64,000 bases of DNA from Sporomusaceae bacterium UBA7701 (lineage in GTDB: Bacteria; Bacillota; Negativicutes; Sporomusales; UBA7701): the NCBI GenBank assembly GCA_002482545.1, contig DLGF01000025.1, positions 62,001 to 126,000 of the forward strand. The letters are read 5' to 3'. The position numbers were made by a program, and so were the translations under genes. The notes below the pieces were generated by a model. It did not search any database, had not been told where the DNA came from, and was given only the letters and a program-made list of their open reading frames with translations. Below are positions 25,410 to 34,929 of the stretch, in pieces; position 1 is the stretch's first letter; each line of letters begins with the position of its first letter.

Positions 25410-26747
25410 TTAGCCCGGCGCTTTGGGTGACAGATCCGCAAACTTGGTAAAAGCCTTATGAAAGTATAGCTGTATGGTATCGACCGGGCCGTTACGGTGT
25501 TTGGCGATAATGACCTCGGTGATGTTTTTGAACTCGGTTTCGGGATTATAGTAATCTTCCCGGTAGAGGAAGGCGACAATGTCGGCATCCTGCTCCAGCG
25601 ATCCCGATTCCCGGAGGTCGCTCAGCATGGGCTTTTTCGACTGCCGGGATTCGACGCTCCGGCTGAGCTGGGACAGGGCGATGACCGGGACATTCAGCTC
25701 GCGGGCCAGCGATTTCAGCGACCGGGAGATTTCCGATATCTCCTGCTGCCGATTTTCTCCTTTGTTGTTGCCGCTGCCCGACATCAGCTGGAGATAGTCG
25801 ATCACCACCAGCTTGAGGTCGCTCTCGGCTTTCAGGCGGCGGGCTTTCGACCGCATTTCGGCCACGGTGATGCCCGGAGTATCATCGATAAAAATCGGAG
25901 CCGCCGAGAGCCGTTCGGCGGCTCTGACGAGGTTCTTCCAGTCATTGTCCTGCAGTTCGCCGATACGAAGGCGCTGGGCGTCGATGGGAGCCTCGCAGCA
26001 GAGCATCCGCTGGACGAGCTGCTCCTTGGACATTTCCAGGCTGAATACGGCGACCGCCTTTTTCTCTTTTACCGCCACATGCTGGGCGATATTGAGGACA
26101 AAAGCCGTCTTGCCCATGCTGGGGCGGGCCGCAATCAGAATGAGGTCGGACGGCTGAAGTCCGGCGGTCAGCCGGTCGAGGTCCTTGAACCCGGAGGACA
26201 GCCCGGTGATCCCGCCCTTGGAGGCATATAACTGCTCTATTTTGCTGAAAGCGTCGATGATGATGGTTTTGATGGGGGCAAATTCGCCGGTGACCTTCCG
26301 GTGGGACACTTCCAGAATGGTCTTCTCGGCCTGGTCGAGAATATTCACCACGTCGTCGTTTGCTTCATAGCCCATGCCCGCGATGTGCGTCGCAGCGGTG
26401 ATAAGCTGCCGGAGAAGAGCCTTCTCCTCCACAATTCTGGCGTGGTAGGCGACGTTGGCGGCGGTCGGCATGCTGTTGGCCAGCGAAGTGACGTAGGAGA
26501 TGCCGCCGACGGCTTCCAGCTTGTCCTCCCGCCGGAGATGCTCGGTCAGGGTGATGAGGTCGACGGCCTCACTTTTGTTGAACAGCTGCTGTATCGCGTT
26601 GTAAATCAGGCGGTGGGCTTCCCGGTAGAAGTCCTCGGGGCGCAGAATCTCCGCCACCCGGGATATGGCTTCCCGCTCGATGAGCATCGAGCCGAGCACA
26701 GCCTGCTCGGCTTCGATATTTTGGGGTGGTATGCGGTCTAACAACAA
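25410..26747 (-). CDS. dnaB: Replicative DNA helicase
   Basis: This 445-residue hexameric 5'-3' helicase drives the replication fork (called DnaC in Bacillus). The N-terminal helical domain begins PPQNIEAEQAVLGSMLIE. The RecA-like domain has Walker A ARPSMGKTAFVLNIA near residue 200, Walker B KLVVIDYLQLM near 305 and an arginine-finger region (FLYREDYYNPE) near the end. Length is normal. It is immediately downstream of lonC (12-base gap) in the conserved rplI-lonC-dnaB order. Confidence 0.97.
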   Translation of the reverse strand: MLLDRIPPQNIEAEQAVLGSMLIEREAISRVAEILRPEDFYREAHRLIYNAIQQLFNKSEAVDLITLTEHLRREDKLEAVGGISYVTSLANSMPTAANVAYHARIVEEKALLRQLITAATHIAGMGYEANDDVVNILDQAEKTILEVSHRKVTGEFAPIKTIIIDAFSKIEQLYASKGGITGLSSGFKDLDRLTAGLQPSDLILIAARPSMGKTAFVLNIAQHVAVKEKKAVAVFSLEMSKEQLVQRMLCCEAPIDAQRLRIGELQDNDWKNLVRAAERLSAAPIFIDDTPGITVAEMRSKARRLKAESDLKLVVIDYLQLMSGSGNNKGENRQQEISEISRSLKSLARELNVPVIALSQLSRSVESRQSKKPMLSDLRESGSLEQDADIVAFLYREDYYNPETEFKNITEVIIAKHRNGPVDTIQLYFHKAFTKFADLSPKAPG

Positions 26748-26759
26748 GAATCCTCTCCC

Positions 26760-28685
26760 TTAAGCAATCGCAGCGTCCGGCTTGACGAAAAGAATCTTTA
26801 GCGCTTCGTCAACCGTTTCCACAGGGCAGATGCTAAGTCCCAGGTGGCCCTGCGGGATGTCTTTATCGTTTTCCTTGGGGATAATGACGGTATTGATGCC
26901 GGCTTGCTTGGCGCCATAGGCCTTTTCGAACACGCCGCCGACCGCTTTCACCTTGCCCTGGATGGATATTTCGCCGGTCACGGCCACATCCTGCCGGACG
27001 GCTTGGCCGGTGATGGCCGAGATAATGGCCGCGAGGATCGCGGTGCCGGCCGACGGGCCGTCGATCCGACCGCCGCCGATAATATTTACGTGGATATCGT
27101 AGTTGGCCAGGTCTTCCCCGGTAATCTTCCTGACAACCGCAGCGGCGTTGAACACGGAGTCCTTGGCCATGCTGCCGGCCGTATCGTTGAACCGGATACC
27201 GCCTTTGCCCTTGTCCGAAGCCGGGAAGGCCACCGCTTCGATCTCGAGGACCGAGCCCAGATACCCGGCAACGCCCAGGCCAAAGACTTTGCCCACCTCG
27301 CCGTTGTCCGCCCCCTTGCGGTTGACATAGGGCGTCAGGCGGCTTACCTGAACGACGCGGTAAATGTCCGCCGCAGAGATGGTAATCTGTTCAGCTTCTT
27401 CTTCCCGGTACAGGGCGAGGCCATAGGCGTCGGCCAGAAGGTTGATGGCTTTGCGGCCTTCGATGGTGTATTCGCTGATCAGGCGCGGCACATCCGGGTC
27501 CATCGCCACGCCCAGCTTGACGGCGGCGTTATAGACGATTTCTTCGATATGTTTTGGGGTCAGCGGCTCGAAATAAATCTCGGCGCACCGCGAGCGGATC
27601 GCGGGGGTGATCTCATGCGCATCGCGGGTGGTGGCCCCGATCAGGATAAAGTCGGCGGGAGCGCCGTCCTCGAACAGTTTGCGGATGTATTTCGGCACGT
27701 TGGGATCGCTGGGATCGTAGTAGGCCGAGTCAAAGTAGACCCGTTTGTCTTCCAGCACCTTGAGCAGCTTATTCTGGAGCATGGGGTCCATTTCGCCGAT
27801 TTCGTCGATAAACAGGATGCCGCCATGGGCGTCGGTGGCCAGCCCCGGTTTCGGCTCAGGCACTCCGGTATCGGCCAGGTCGCGGCGGGCGCCCTGGTAG
27901 ATGGGATCGTGGACCGAGCCCAAAAGCGGATTGGTCATGTCCCGCGGGTCCCAGCGGAGCGTGGTGCCGTCCACCTCAATAAAGGCCGCATCTTTGGCGA
28001 AGGGGGTGAACTTCAGCTTCTTGGCTTCCTCCAGCACCAGCCGGGCGGCGGTCGTCTTGCCGACGCCGGGCGGCCCGTAGAGAATGAGATGCTGCGGATA
28101 GGGCGAGGCCAGCTTGGCCCGCAGCGCCTCCACGGCCCGTTCCTGGCCGATGATTTCGTCCAGCGAGGCGGGGCGTAAGAGTTCCATGACCGACTTGGTC
28201 AGCTTCTTCTGTTCCAGCTTTTCCAGCAGGGCATATTTCCTCAGGGTTTGAGGGGTCTCGACATTTTCCTCTTCCTTGAGGACTTGCATTTTGATTTCCC
28301 GGACGTATTCCTGGTGGCGCTCTTCCATCTTCTCGGTTATTTTCTTCTCGATCTTCTCTTCGACCGCCCGGCGGGCCATCAGATCAGCCAGTTCTTCCTC
28401 GATTTCGGCAAGGATGGCCGGAAGCTGGTCCCGGCTGGGCAGTTGATTGACGGTAGGGTCTTCAAATACCAGCTTTTGCAGGCCAAGAACCCGCTCCGGC
28501 AAGCGCTCGGACCGGATAAGGTCCAGAGCGTCCAGTTTGCCGGCCCGCAGTACGACCTTCTCTGCGCCGATGATGCCGGAATAGAGCCCGTATAGCGCGG
28601 CGACCTGGCGCCTGAGTTGCTCGTCGGCCGAATCCCGGGACACGAAGTTTGGGCTGGGAATAAATTTGCTAAAAAAGTTTTTCAT
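26760..28685 (-). CDS. lonC: Lon-family ATP-dependent protease LonC
   Basis: This 641-residue protein has the spore-former LonC arrangement: a charged helical N-terminal region (about 1-170, with EEKIEKKITEKMEERHQEYV), an AAA+ module with Walker A YGPPGVGKTTAARL near 205 and Walker B GGILFIDEIGEM near 300, and a C-terminal Lon protease domain with GPSAGTAILAA holding the catalytic Ser near 550 and a Lys in the VKAVGGVFEK segment. Family members are typical of spore-forming Firmicutes; degradation targets are unknown. It lies between rplI and dnaB. Confidence 0.92.
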   Translation of the reverse strand: MKNFFSKFIPSPNFVSRDSADEQLRRQVAALYGLYSGIIGAEKVVLRAGKLDALDLIRSERLPERVLGLQKLVFEDPTVNQLPSRDQLPAILAEIEEELADLMARRAVEEKIEKKITEKMEERHQEYVREIKMQVLKEEENVETPQTLRKYALLEKLEQKKLTKSVMELLRPASLDEIIGQERAVEALRAKLASPYPQHLILYGPPGVGKTTAARLVLEEAKKLKFTPFAKDAAFIEVDGTTLRWDPRDMTNPLLGSVHDPIYQGARRDLADTGVPEPKPGLATDAHGGILFIDEIGEMDPMLQNKLLKVLEDKRVYFDSAYYDPSDPNVPKYIRKLFEDGAPADFILIGATTRDAHEITPAIRSRCAEIYFEPLTPKHIEEIVYNAAVKLGVAMDPDVPRLISEYTIEGRKAINLLADAYGLALYREEEAEQITISAADIYRVVQVSRLTPYVNRKGADNGEVGKVFGLGVAGYLGSVLEIEAVAFPASDKGKGGIRFNDTAGSMAKDSVFNAAAVVRKITGEDLANYDIHVNIIGGGRIDGPSAGTAILAAIISAITGQAVRQDVAVTGEISIQGKVKAVGGVFEKAYGAKQAGINTVIIPKENDKDIPQGHLGLSICPVETVDEALKILFVKPDAAIA

Positions 28686-28697
28686 TGCTAGTCCTTT

Positions 28698-29147
28698 CTA
28701 CGGTTGAGCTGTGACGGTTACCTCGATTTGTGCGGCGACTTCGGGATGGAGCTTGATGGTGACCGGAAAGCTTCCGAGGGATTTGACCGCGTCTTTGAGT
28801 TCGATCTTGCGCTTGTCGATATCAATTCCATGCTGGGCCTTCAGGGCGTCGGCGATGTCCTTGCTGGTAACCGAGCCGAATAGTTTGCCGCCCTCCCCGG
28901 TTTTTACCGCCAGCGCGACCGACAGCTTCGAAAGCTGGGCGGCGTGCAGCTTGGCTTCATCCTGGAGGCGCTGGGCCTTGCGGACTTCGGCCTCCTTCTG
29001 CTGCTTCGCGGTGTTGACATTGACCGCGGTGGCCGGGATGGCCAGCTTTTGCGGCAGCAGATAGTTGCGGGCGTAGCCCTCCGAGACCTCTATAATTTCG
29101 CCTTTTTTGCCGAGTTTTTTAACTTCTTGCTGAAGGATTACTTTCAT
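28698..29147 (-). CDS. rplI: Ribosomal protein L9
   Basis: This 149-residue protein begins MKVILQQEVKKLGKKGEIIE; I use ATG 29147 because L9 proteins start exactly here. The first 50 residues hold the rRNA-binding N domain (GYARNYLLPQKLAIPAT), followed by the long connecting helix (KQQKEAEVRKAQRLQDEAKL) and the C domain. It overlaps the end of gdpP by 29 bases, the conserved arrangement in this group. Confidence 0.97.
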   Translation of the reverse strand: MKVILQQEVKKLGKKGEIIEVSEGYARNYLLPQKLAIPATAVNVNTAKQQKEAEVRKAQRLQDEAKLHAAQLSKLSVALAVKTGEGGKLFGSVTSKDIADALKAQHGIDIDKRKIELKDAVKSLGSFPVTIKLHPEVAAQIEVTVTAQP

Positions 29148-31125
29148 GATCCTCACTCTCCTTAATGTACCTGGTAACCAATTCCTTCATTTGCTGTTTG
29201 ATTTCCTCAATTTCGGCGCCTTTAACCTGCGCGCCCGCCATCGTCTGATGCCCGCCGCCGCCGAGTTCCTCCATCATGACTTGCACGTTCATATCCCCTT
29301 GGGATCTTGCGCTGATGGCCACCCCATCCTCAATGGGGAAGATGACGAAGCTGGCCGTGACTCCCTCGATGTTCAGCAGCATGTCCGCGGCCTGGGCGGC
29401 TGCCACCTGGGCGTTTTTTATCCCCTCGGAATAGGTGGCGATAATGGCGCCGCCCGGCAGCATTTCGGTGTTGTTGATGATTTCGGCCCGGTGCTTGAGC
29501 GTATCCAGGTCTACCCGGAAGAGCTGCCGCACCAGGCGGGGGTCGGCGCCCGCCCGCCGCAGATGGGAAGCGGCCTCAAAGGTGCGGACACCGGTTTGGA
29601 CCGCAAAGCTTTTGGTATCGACGACAATTCCGGCGTAGAGGGCCGAAGCCTCGAGACGGGTAAGCTCGAGCTTGTCGTCATAGTAAGTAAGTAATTCGGT
29701 CACCAGTTCACTGGTGGACGATGCGGACGGCTCCAGGTACACCAGCATCGGATTGGCGATAAAATCCTCGGAGCGGCGGTGATGATCGATCACGATCACT
29801 TTGTCCGCCTCGGCCAGCAGGGCGGGAGCCGCAGTCAGCGCCGGCCGGTGGGTATCGACTACGAACAGCAAGGTTTCGGAGTCCATCATTTCCTCGGCTT
29901 GCGCCGGAGTAATAAAGATGCCTTGGTATTGCTCATATTCGCTTAACAGCTCACCCAGTTTCTCGACGGCGATCCCCGGCGAACTCACCACTACATGAGT
30001 AGGTTTGTCGAGGCTCCGCGCCATCCGGTACACGCCGAGCGCCGCCCCCAGGCTGTCGAAGTCCTCATTGGCGTGGCCCATGACCAGCACCGATCCGGCA
30101 GCGGCCACGATATCCCGGATAGCCTGGGCGACAATCCGGGCCTTGACGCGGGTGTTCTTCTCCACCGCCTTGGCCTTGCCGCCATAAAACTGGAGCTTGC
30201 CGCCAGCCTGCACGACAGCCTGGTCCCCGCCCCGGCCGAGGGCCAGATCGAGGCCGGCCTGGGAACGTTGGGCCAGCGCGGCAAAGGTCGGCTCATCAGC
30301 CGCCACGCCGAGGCTGAGCGTCATCGGAATGCGGTTTCCGCCATGGATGGAACGAACCTCGTCCAGGATGGCGAACCGGTCGGCCATGGCCCGTTCCAGG
30401 CCCTGCCGGTCAAACATGGCGATATAGGCATCCTCCGAGTATTTCTTGAGAAAGCCCTCCAGGGAGCTGATCCATTCGGTCAGGTGCTGGTTGGCCTCGG
30501 CGAGGATCGCCGAGCGCTGACCTTCATTGAGGCCCTTGAGCACATCGTCGTAGTTGTCGATCTGGATAAAGGCCAGGGCCGGCATGGCGGCCTCGCACTT
30601 GGCCCGGATGGTTTCACTGGCGGTTATGTCGGTGATGGACAGGATGAGTAAGGGCGTATCTTCATTTTTGGGGCCGGTAACCGGCTTATAGACAGCCTGA
30701 TAATACCGCTCGCCCGCCGCGAAGGTTTCCAGTCCGGCTTTTCCCCAAAGCCGCTCCAGGTCAATCTGCGGCCAGAACTCCCGGATATTGTCGCCGGGGG
30801 TTAAATCGACTCCCGCCCAATCGGCCAGCACGCTGTTCCGCCAATGGATGCGGCCCTTGGCATCGACAATCGCGATGGCCAGAGGGAGGTTCTGCAGGGC
30901 ATAAAAGGAAGCCTGCCCCACATTCTGCGACATGAGGTCCAGATATGCGCTCAGTTCCTTTTGGCGTTCGATATGCCGCTCGCGGCCATAGCGATACAGG
31001 ACATAGAGTAAAATAGCCCCAATCCCGGCTACATAGGGGTTATAGAGAATGATAATCAGCAGCAGTGCGGCCGATACCGCCAGGTATACGCGGGTATCGA
31101 ACCAGAATGACGGTCCGTGTGACAT
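29119..31125 (-). CDS. gdpP: Cyclic-di-AMP phosphodiesterase, DHH/DHHA1 type
   Basis: This 668-residue protein starts at ATG 31125, selected for the AGGAGGG site; an in-frame start at 31233 lies inside the previous gene. Two membrane helices (about 10-55) are followed by a degenerate PAS domain (PLAIAIVDAKGRIHWRNSVL), a degenerate GGDEF domain and a DHH phosphoesterase domain: VMGHANEDFDSLGAALG, VVDTHRP, VIDHHRRSEDF, then DHHA1 with GGGGHQTMAGA. Such proteins hydrolyse c-di-AMP to pApA and are regulated by haem or ppGpp in relatives. It follows the DUF2232 gene and overlaps rplI. Confidence 0.94.
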   Translation of the reverse strand: MSHGPSFWFDTRVYLAVSAALLLIIILYNPYVAGIGAILLYVLYRYGRERHIERQKELSAYLDLMSQNVGQASFYALQNLPLAIAIVDAKGRIHWRNSVLADWAGVDLTPGDNIREFWPQIDLERLWGKAGLETFAAGERYYQAVYKPVTGPKNEDTPLLILSITDITASETIRAKCEAAMPALAFIQIDNYDDVLKGLNEGQRSAILAEANQHLTEWISSLEGFLKKYSEDAYIAMFDRQGLERAMADRFAILDEVRSIHGGNRIPMTLSLGVAADEPTFAALAQRSQAGLDLALGRGGDQAVVQAGGKLQFYGGKAKAVEKNTRVKARIVAQAIRDIVAAAGSVLVMGHANEDFDSLGAALGVYRMARSLDKPTHVVVSSPGIAVEKLGELLSEYEQYQGIFITPAQAEEMMDSETLLFVVDTHRPALTAAPALLAEADKVIVIDHHRRSEDFIANPMLVYLEPSASSTSELVTELLTYYDDKLELTRLEASALYAGIVVDTKSFAVQTGVRTFEAASHLRRAGADPRLVRQLFRVDLDTLKHRAEIINNTEMLPGGAIIATYSEGIKNAQVAAAQAADMLLNIEGVTASFVIFPIEDGVAISARSQGDMNVQVMMEELGGGGHQTMAGAQVKGAEIEEIKQQMKELVTRYIKESEDHESNPSARS

Positions 31126-31138
31126 GGTCGCCCTCCTG

Positions 31139-32098
31139 TTATTGGGAACGAACGGTACGAAGTTTGCGGTAATCGAGAACCAGCTCAAAGGCTCCGGCGA
31201 AAACCGCAATGGATGAAACCACAGGAATAACAAATGTCATCATCAGTATAATACCCCTCTGGATTCTTGACAAATTGTATTTGTCGGCAAGGAAGTAAAA
31301 TACCGACAGTCCCTGCAAGAGGAGCAGCGCGGTCGAGAGTATCTGCAGATTCATTCCGGCTTTATAAAGAAGCTCCATCTGTTCCTTGCTGCCGTGATAA
31401 ATCATGAGAATCGCCAGGGCATAGAAATAAAGAATCCAGCGGGGAAGCACCCAATCCTTGAACGGGGCAAAGCCTGCAACCGGCTGGCCGAGTTTGCGGA
31501 GAACGGTTTTCGCGATAAGAAAATTCAGGAACGTGTCGACCACCGCCGCCAGCAGAAGACTTGCGGGAATTACGACGGGCAGCAGCTTTACCATGGGCTG
31601 AAGCTGGGTTTGCATTTGTTCCAGGACTTGCTCGGGAGCGCCAAGTCCCCGATAAATATCCAAGGCCTGGCTGACTGCTTTTTCCATCGCCTCCGGCATG
31701 GCGGCCAAGGGATTGACGCCGAGCGTCACCATGCCCAGGCCCAGAATCGCCGCCTTCGAGACGAGCGACGCGACCGAACCCCACAGGATGGTTGCCGCCG
31801 GGCTCATTTTGCGCCGGAAGGCATACCCTAGCACGATGCCGATCAGCCCGAGTCCCAAGACCATGGTAATCGCATGCAACGGTTGGACCAGGATGGCGAT
31901 CAGGACCCCGGCCACGGCGGTGGCCATGACGCTCCACTTTAGGCCGTGCCGGACTCCCAGCAAGACGATCGGCACCGGCCAGATCAGGTTGACAAGCACG
32001 CCAAGCAACGGGACATAGGCACTGATCAGCGCAAAGAGGATGGAGACCGAAGCCATGATCCCCGCTTCGACCATTGGTTTAACGCTTGTTGGCCGCAT
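31139..32098 (-). CDS. DUF2232 (YybS-like) membrane protein
   Basis: This 319-residue protein has about eight hydrophobic helices and the DUF2232/YybS look (LGVLVNLIWPVPIVLLGVRH near residue 35, YFLADKYNLSRIQRGI near 270). Its place directly before gdpP and rplI matches yybS in Bacillus. Members may be membrane transport components, but no function is established. Confidence 0.85.
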   Translation of the reverse strand: MRPTSVKPMVEAGIMASVSILFALISAYVPLLGVLVNLIWPVPIVLLGVRHGLKWSVMATAVAGVLIAILVQPLHAITMVLGLGLIGIVLGYAFRRKMSPAATILWGSVASLVSKAAILGLGMVTLGVNPLAAMPEAMEKAVSQALDIYRGLGAPEQVLEQMQTQLQPMVKLLPVVIPASLLLAAVVDTFLNFLIAKTVLRKLGQPVAGFAPFKDWVLPRWILYFYALAILMIYHGSKEQMELLYKAGMNLQILSTALLLLQGLSVFYFLADKYNLSRIQRGIILMMTFVIPVVSSIAVFAGAFELVLDYRKLRTVRSQ

Positions 32099-32101
32099 GG
32101 A

Positions 32102-32410
32102 TTACTCCTTTCGCCGGAGATGGCGAAGATACTCGCTGTAGTCGCCGAACCATTTTTCAACTTCGTGGTTCTTTTTTATGTTTTGATTGAGTTGATTACC
32201 AATAGCTTCATCCAGAACGGCGAAATCAATTCCTAGCCGGCGGCCGAGAATATAGCAGGCGATGACGACCGCCGCCAGCCCGTCGGCCAGTGCGGTTTCG
32301 CTGTTCTTGACGATCGCCCGGAATAATTCGCCGACATTTACCACTAAATCGGCTTTCAGTTGTTCAATGAGCCGCAGCCGGCGCAGAATATCCGATTCCT
32401 GGGAAAACAC
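32102..32410 (-). CDS. MazG-like protein
   Basis: This 102-residue helical protein has GTG 32410 as its start because AGGAGG lies seven bases upstream; longer starts (32518, 32434) have no site. LRLIEQLKADLVVNVGELFR, then ALADGLAAVVIACYILGRRLG, matches the small MazG-like family found beside yybS in Negativicutes and Clostridia. Full MazG hydrolyses nucleoside triphosphates using an EExxE motif; here the acidic residues are fewer, so catalytic activity is uncertain. It sits four bases before the DUF2232 gene. Confidence 0.75.
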   Translation of the reverse strand: MFSQESDILRRLRLIEQLKADLVVNVGELFRAIVKNSETALADGLAAVVIACYILGRRLGIDFAVLDEAIGNQLNQNIKKNHEVEKWFGDYSEYLRHLRRKE

Positions 32411-32539
32411 CGCAACCCCTCCTAGCATAGCGATTATAAATTCGCCGGACCGGGGGGAACTTTCCTGCGCCTGTCGCAAAAAACCAGGCACCCCGGGTGG
32501 CCGGGGTCCGGCCGGCAAAGCCGGACCGCCGCATATTCA

Positions 32540-32893
32540 TCAGCGAGCCGGCTTCGGCGTCCTGACAAAATGAGGCAGGTCACGGGGTATCTCGATGGAA
32601 AGCTCCACAAACCCGGAATACTTGCCGTCCTGGTACCACGGGGTTTGGTGGATGAGTTTCTTTTGGCCGTTCTTCTCGATGGTATAGGTGTTGCTCTCGC
32701 CGCTTTCCAGCATGGCCGCCAGTTTACTGCGGGCCGGCTCAGGGTGGCAGGCCAGAACGTTATGGCCGAGGAGGCTCGGGCCGCTGGCGGCAAAGGTGGC
32801 TTGCGCCCTATCGTTCATATACAGGATGATCCCCTGGGGATCGCAAACGGTAATGGCCCCCGGGTATTCTTTCGTCCAATCGGGCTGGTTCAT
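32540..32893 (-). CDS. Single PAS-domain protein
   Basis: This 117-residue protein is a single PAS sensor domain: GAITVCDPQGIILYMNDRAQ at the start, GHNVLACHPEPARSKLAAML in the middle and FVELSIEIPRDLPHFV at the end. A Cys-His pair (ACHPEP) could hold a ligand such as haem, but this is speculation. There is no output domain. Relatives occur alone in anaerobic Firmicutes, where such domains may act on a partner protein. Confidence 0.85.
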   Translation of the reverse strand: MNQPDWTKEYPGAITVCDPQGIILYMNDRAQATFAASGPSLLGHNVLACHPEPARSKLAAMLESGESNTYTIEKNGQKKLIHQTPWYQDGKYSGFVELSIEIPRDLPHFVRTPKPAR

Positions 32894-32995
32894 GAAGTCG
32901 TCTTCCTTTCAACAGGGTTACTCCCCGCAGATTTTCCATCCGGGTTCAAGCCGCCGTTTTCCGCTCCGCCGGTAAATAGCGGCTGCGCTATCCGG

Positions 32996-33697
32996 TCAGA
33001 GGTCAAGCTCCCGGTTGTCTTTATCAACCAGGCCGACTTTCACCTCGCAGGCAAATAGCCCTTCCAGCAGCTCGGCCAGTTCCGTCCTGGCGGCGATGAC
33101 CCGCTCTAAATTCCGGTCCTTAAAACCGTCGATCGGGAAGAACACGCTTCGGCTTTCCTCGGTAATCTTGCCTTCCTCGCTTTGCCGCCAAATCCAGCGG
33201 CGGGTCTTGACCTTTTCGCCAACCGAATAGATCAGCTCGCCCTCGTCCAGGGTCTCCGCCTCGCTCTCGCCAAAGGGCGTGAAAGTATCGCCCCGGCGGG
33301 AAAAGCGCACCTGGATATCGCCGGTCGCTTTATCGGTATCATGAGCGCCGATGGGAACCAGATATTTCAACGAAACGGCATTGCCCAAATCAACCACCGG
33401 ATTGATCCGGGGCAGCCCTTTCCCCTTCTCCACACGGGACGCCATGGCTTCAATCGAGCTCATGAATTTATTGGGATTAAGCCCCAGCTTTCCGAAGGCG
33501 TCCCGGTACGGGGCAATCTCCGGCGCTTCCCGCACTTTTTCGTTCGCGAACTTGCCTTCCACCCGGGTTATGCTGTCAGCCAGCCTGGCCCCTATTTCCG
33601 GCAGCGGATTCCGGTTGTTGATTCCCTTGGCATAGACTACGCCGAAGCATACCTCTCCCATTCGCTCGAATACCTCGTCCGCAACATAAAATTTCAC
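32996..33697 (-). CDS. B3/4 (PheT editing-like) domain protein
   Basis: This protein of about 233 residues carries the B3/B4 domain that does editing in the beta chain of phenylalanyl-tRNA synthetase. I start it at GTG 33697 (KFYVADEVFERMGEVCFGVV follows), nine bases after GGAGG; ATG 33706 would overlap that site and starts further upstream lie in unrelated sequence. Landmarks are EAPEIAPYRDAFGKLGLNPN and INPVVDLGNAVSLKYLVPIG. Stand-alone members may deacylate mischarged tRNA, but this is not shown. Confidence 0.82.
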   Translation of the reverse strand: MKFYVADEVFERMGEVCFGVVYAKGINNRNPLPEIGARLADSITRVEGKFANEKVREAPEIAPYRDAFGKLGLNPNKFMSSIEAMASRVEKGKGLPRINPVVDLGNAVSLKYLVPIGAHDTDKATGDIQVRFSRRGDTFTPFGESEAETLDEGELIYSVGEKVKTRRWIWRQSEEGKITEESRSVFFPIDGFKDRNLERVIAARTELAELLEGLFACEVKVGLVDKDNRELDL

Positions 33698-33872
33698 CCA
33701 AACCATCCTCCTTCTATCAGCCCTGACAGGGTTCGGCAGCAGCCGGCCCAACCTCGGCCGGCACATTCGCCGCTTGTCCCGCAATCCGCCCCGCGCGGCT
33801 AAATAATTGTTTGTCCTTCTTTCTATTTTACCATGGTGAGGCAACCGGGCGGGTCCTTATGTACCGCCGGCA

Positions 33873-33904
33873 AATAAAAAAAGAAGAGGCCCTTCGGCCC
33901 CTTC
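33873..33904 (-). terminator. Terminator of the rpsF-ssb-rpsR operon
   Basis: GGCC-CTTC-GGCC stem with flanking A/T pairs (AAGA/CCTT), followed by TTTTTT on the minus strand, just past rpsR. Confidence 0.75.
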
Positions 33905-33908
33905 CGGA

Positions 33909-34145
33909 TTATTCTGCTGTGAACGGCAGCAGCGCCATGTTGCGTGCCCGCTTGATCGATACGGTGAGCTGCCGTTGATGTTTGGCGCAGTTGCCGGAAA
34001 TGCGGCGCGGCAGGATCTTTCCCCGCTCGGTGGTATACCGGCGGAGTTTGGGAACTTCTTTATAGTCAATGGAATCTACCTTATCAACACAGAAACTGCA
34101 AACTTTCTTTTTAGGCTTTCTGCCTTTTCCGTCACGTTTAACCAC
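33909..34145 (-). CDS. rpsR: Ribosomal protein S18
   Basis: This 78-residue basic protein of normal length has VCSFCVDKVDSIDYKEV with the CxxC pair seen in many S18 forms, then LRRYTTERGKILPRRISGN and CAKHQRQLTVSIKRARNMA. It is the last gene of rpsF-ssb-rpsR, 14 bases after ssb. Confidence 0.97.
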   Translation of the reverse strand: MVKRDGKGRKPKKKVCSFCVDKVDSIDYKEVPKLRRYTTERGKILPRRISGNCAKHQRQLTVSIKRARNMALLPFTAE

Positions 34146-34159
34146 TAAGTAACCCTCCT

Positions 34160-34540
34160 TTAGAACGGAATTTCCTCTTCAGGGAATACTTGGCCGCCGA
34201 AGGGATTGGCGTCTTTATCGTCAGCAACTTGCTTACGCTCCAAAAACTCCATGTTCTGGGCGATAACCTCGGCAACACGCCGTTTTTGACCGTCGTTTGT
34301 CTCATAGGACCGGATTTGCAGTCGGCCCTCGATCAACACCCGCTGGCCTTTGGTCAGGTTATTGCCACATGTTTCGGCAAGCCTTTCCCAAGCCACGATG
34401 GGAATAAAGTCAGCTTCCTTCTGGCCCTGTCCGGTAAAACGGTTAACCGCGATGGTAAAAGAAGCCACCGCTTTCCCTGTTTGGGTATACCGCACCTCTG
34501 GGTCCTGGGCTAGACGACCAACAAGAATGACCTTGTTCAT
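34160..34540 (-). CDS. ssb: Single-stranded DNA-binding protein
   Basis: This 126-residue OB-fold protein has the classic start MNKVILVGRLAQDPEVRYT, the GKAVASFTIAVNRF core and the acidic C-terminal tip EEEIPF that recruits replication and repair partners. Only one short linker separates core and tip. It lies between rpsF and rpsR, the conserved order. Confidence 0.97.
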   Translation of the reverse strand: MNKVILVGRLAQDPEVRYTQTGKAVASFTIAVNRFTGQGQKEADFIPIVAWERLAETCGNNLTKGQRVLIEGRLQIRSYETNDGQKRRVAEVIAQNMEFLERKQVADDKDANPFGGQVFPEEEIPF

Positions 34541-34554
34541 ACTGACCTCCCCGG

Positions 34555-34839
34555 CTATTCGCCTTGCCTGATAATCATGTGCCGCAGGATTTCATCCGTA
34601 ATCTTCATTACACGGTCGAGCTCCGAAATGACCTTGGGCTGAGCCGCGAAGTAGACTACAAAATAGTGTCCTTCAGCGAAGTCTTTGATTTCGAAAGCCA
34701 GGCGCCTTTTGCCCCAGCGGTCGATCTTTTCGATCTCGCCGCCGTTGGTTTTGATGAGGTTCTCGAATTTGGCGACAACCGCCTCGACAGCCTCTTCTTC
34801 TGCCGGCTTCACGATAAACATGACTTCGTACTTGTTCAT
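34555..34839 (-). CDS. rpsF: Ribosomal protein S6
   Basis: This 94-residue protein has the S6 pattern MNKYEVMFIVKPAEEEAVEA, then DRWGKRRLAFEIKDFAEGHY and LDRVMKITDEILRHMII. ATG 34839 follows AAAGGAGGAGG. It is the first gene of the operon, with a 90-base leader that contains a hairpin. Confidence 0.97.
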   Translation of the reverse strand: MNKYEVMFIVKPAEEEAVEAVVAKFENLIKTNGGEIEKIDRWGKRRLAFEIKDFAEGHYFVVYFAAQPKVISELDRVMKITDEILRHMIIRQGE

Positions 34840-34867
34840 GAAACCACCTCCTCCTTTGGACTAATCG

Positions 34868-34883
34868 GCTCCCTCACGGGAGC
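34868..34883 (-). promoter_or_regulatory. Hairpin in rpsF leader
   Basis: GCTCCC-GTGA-GGGAGC on the minus strand lies 29 bases before the rpsF start. S6:S18-binding leader structures are known ahead of rpsF in many bacteria; this could be part of one, but I cannot match the full consensus. Confidence 0.4.
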
Positions 34884-34929
34884 AGGGAAGGTTCAAACCG
34901 AAATTTGAAACCCTGTCTGTGACCAATCT

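Noticed and set aside
26844..28178. Long plus-strand frames opposite lonC, gdpP, purB and metH
   Set aside because: They are shadows of GC-rich genes on the other strand; the minus-strand (or metH plus-strand) products have clear domains.
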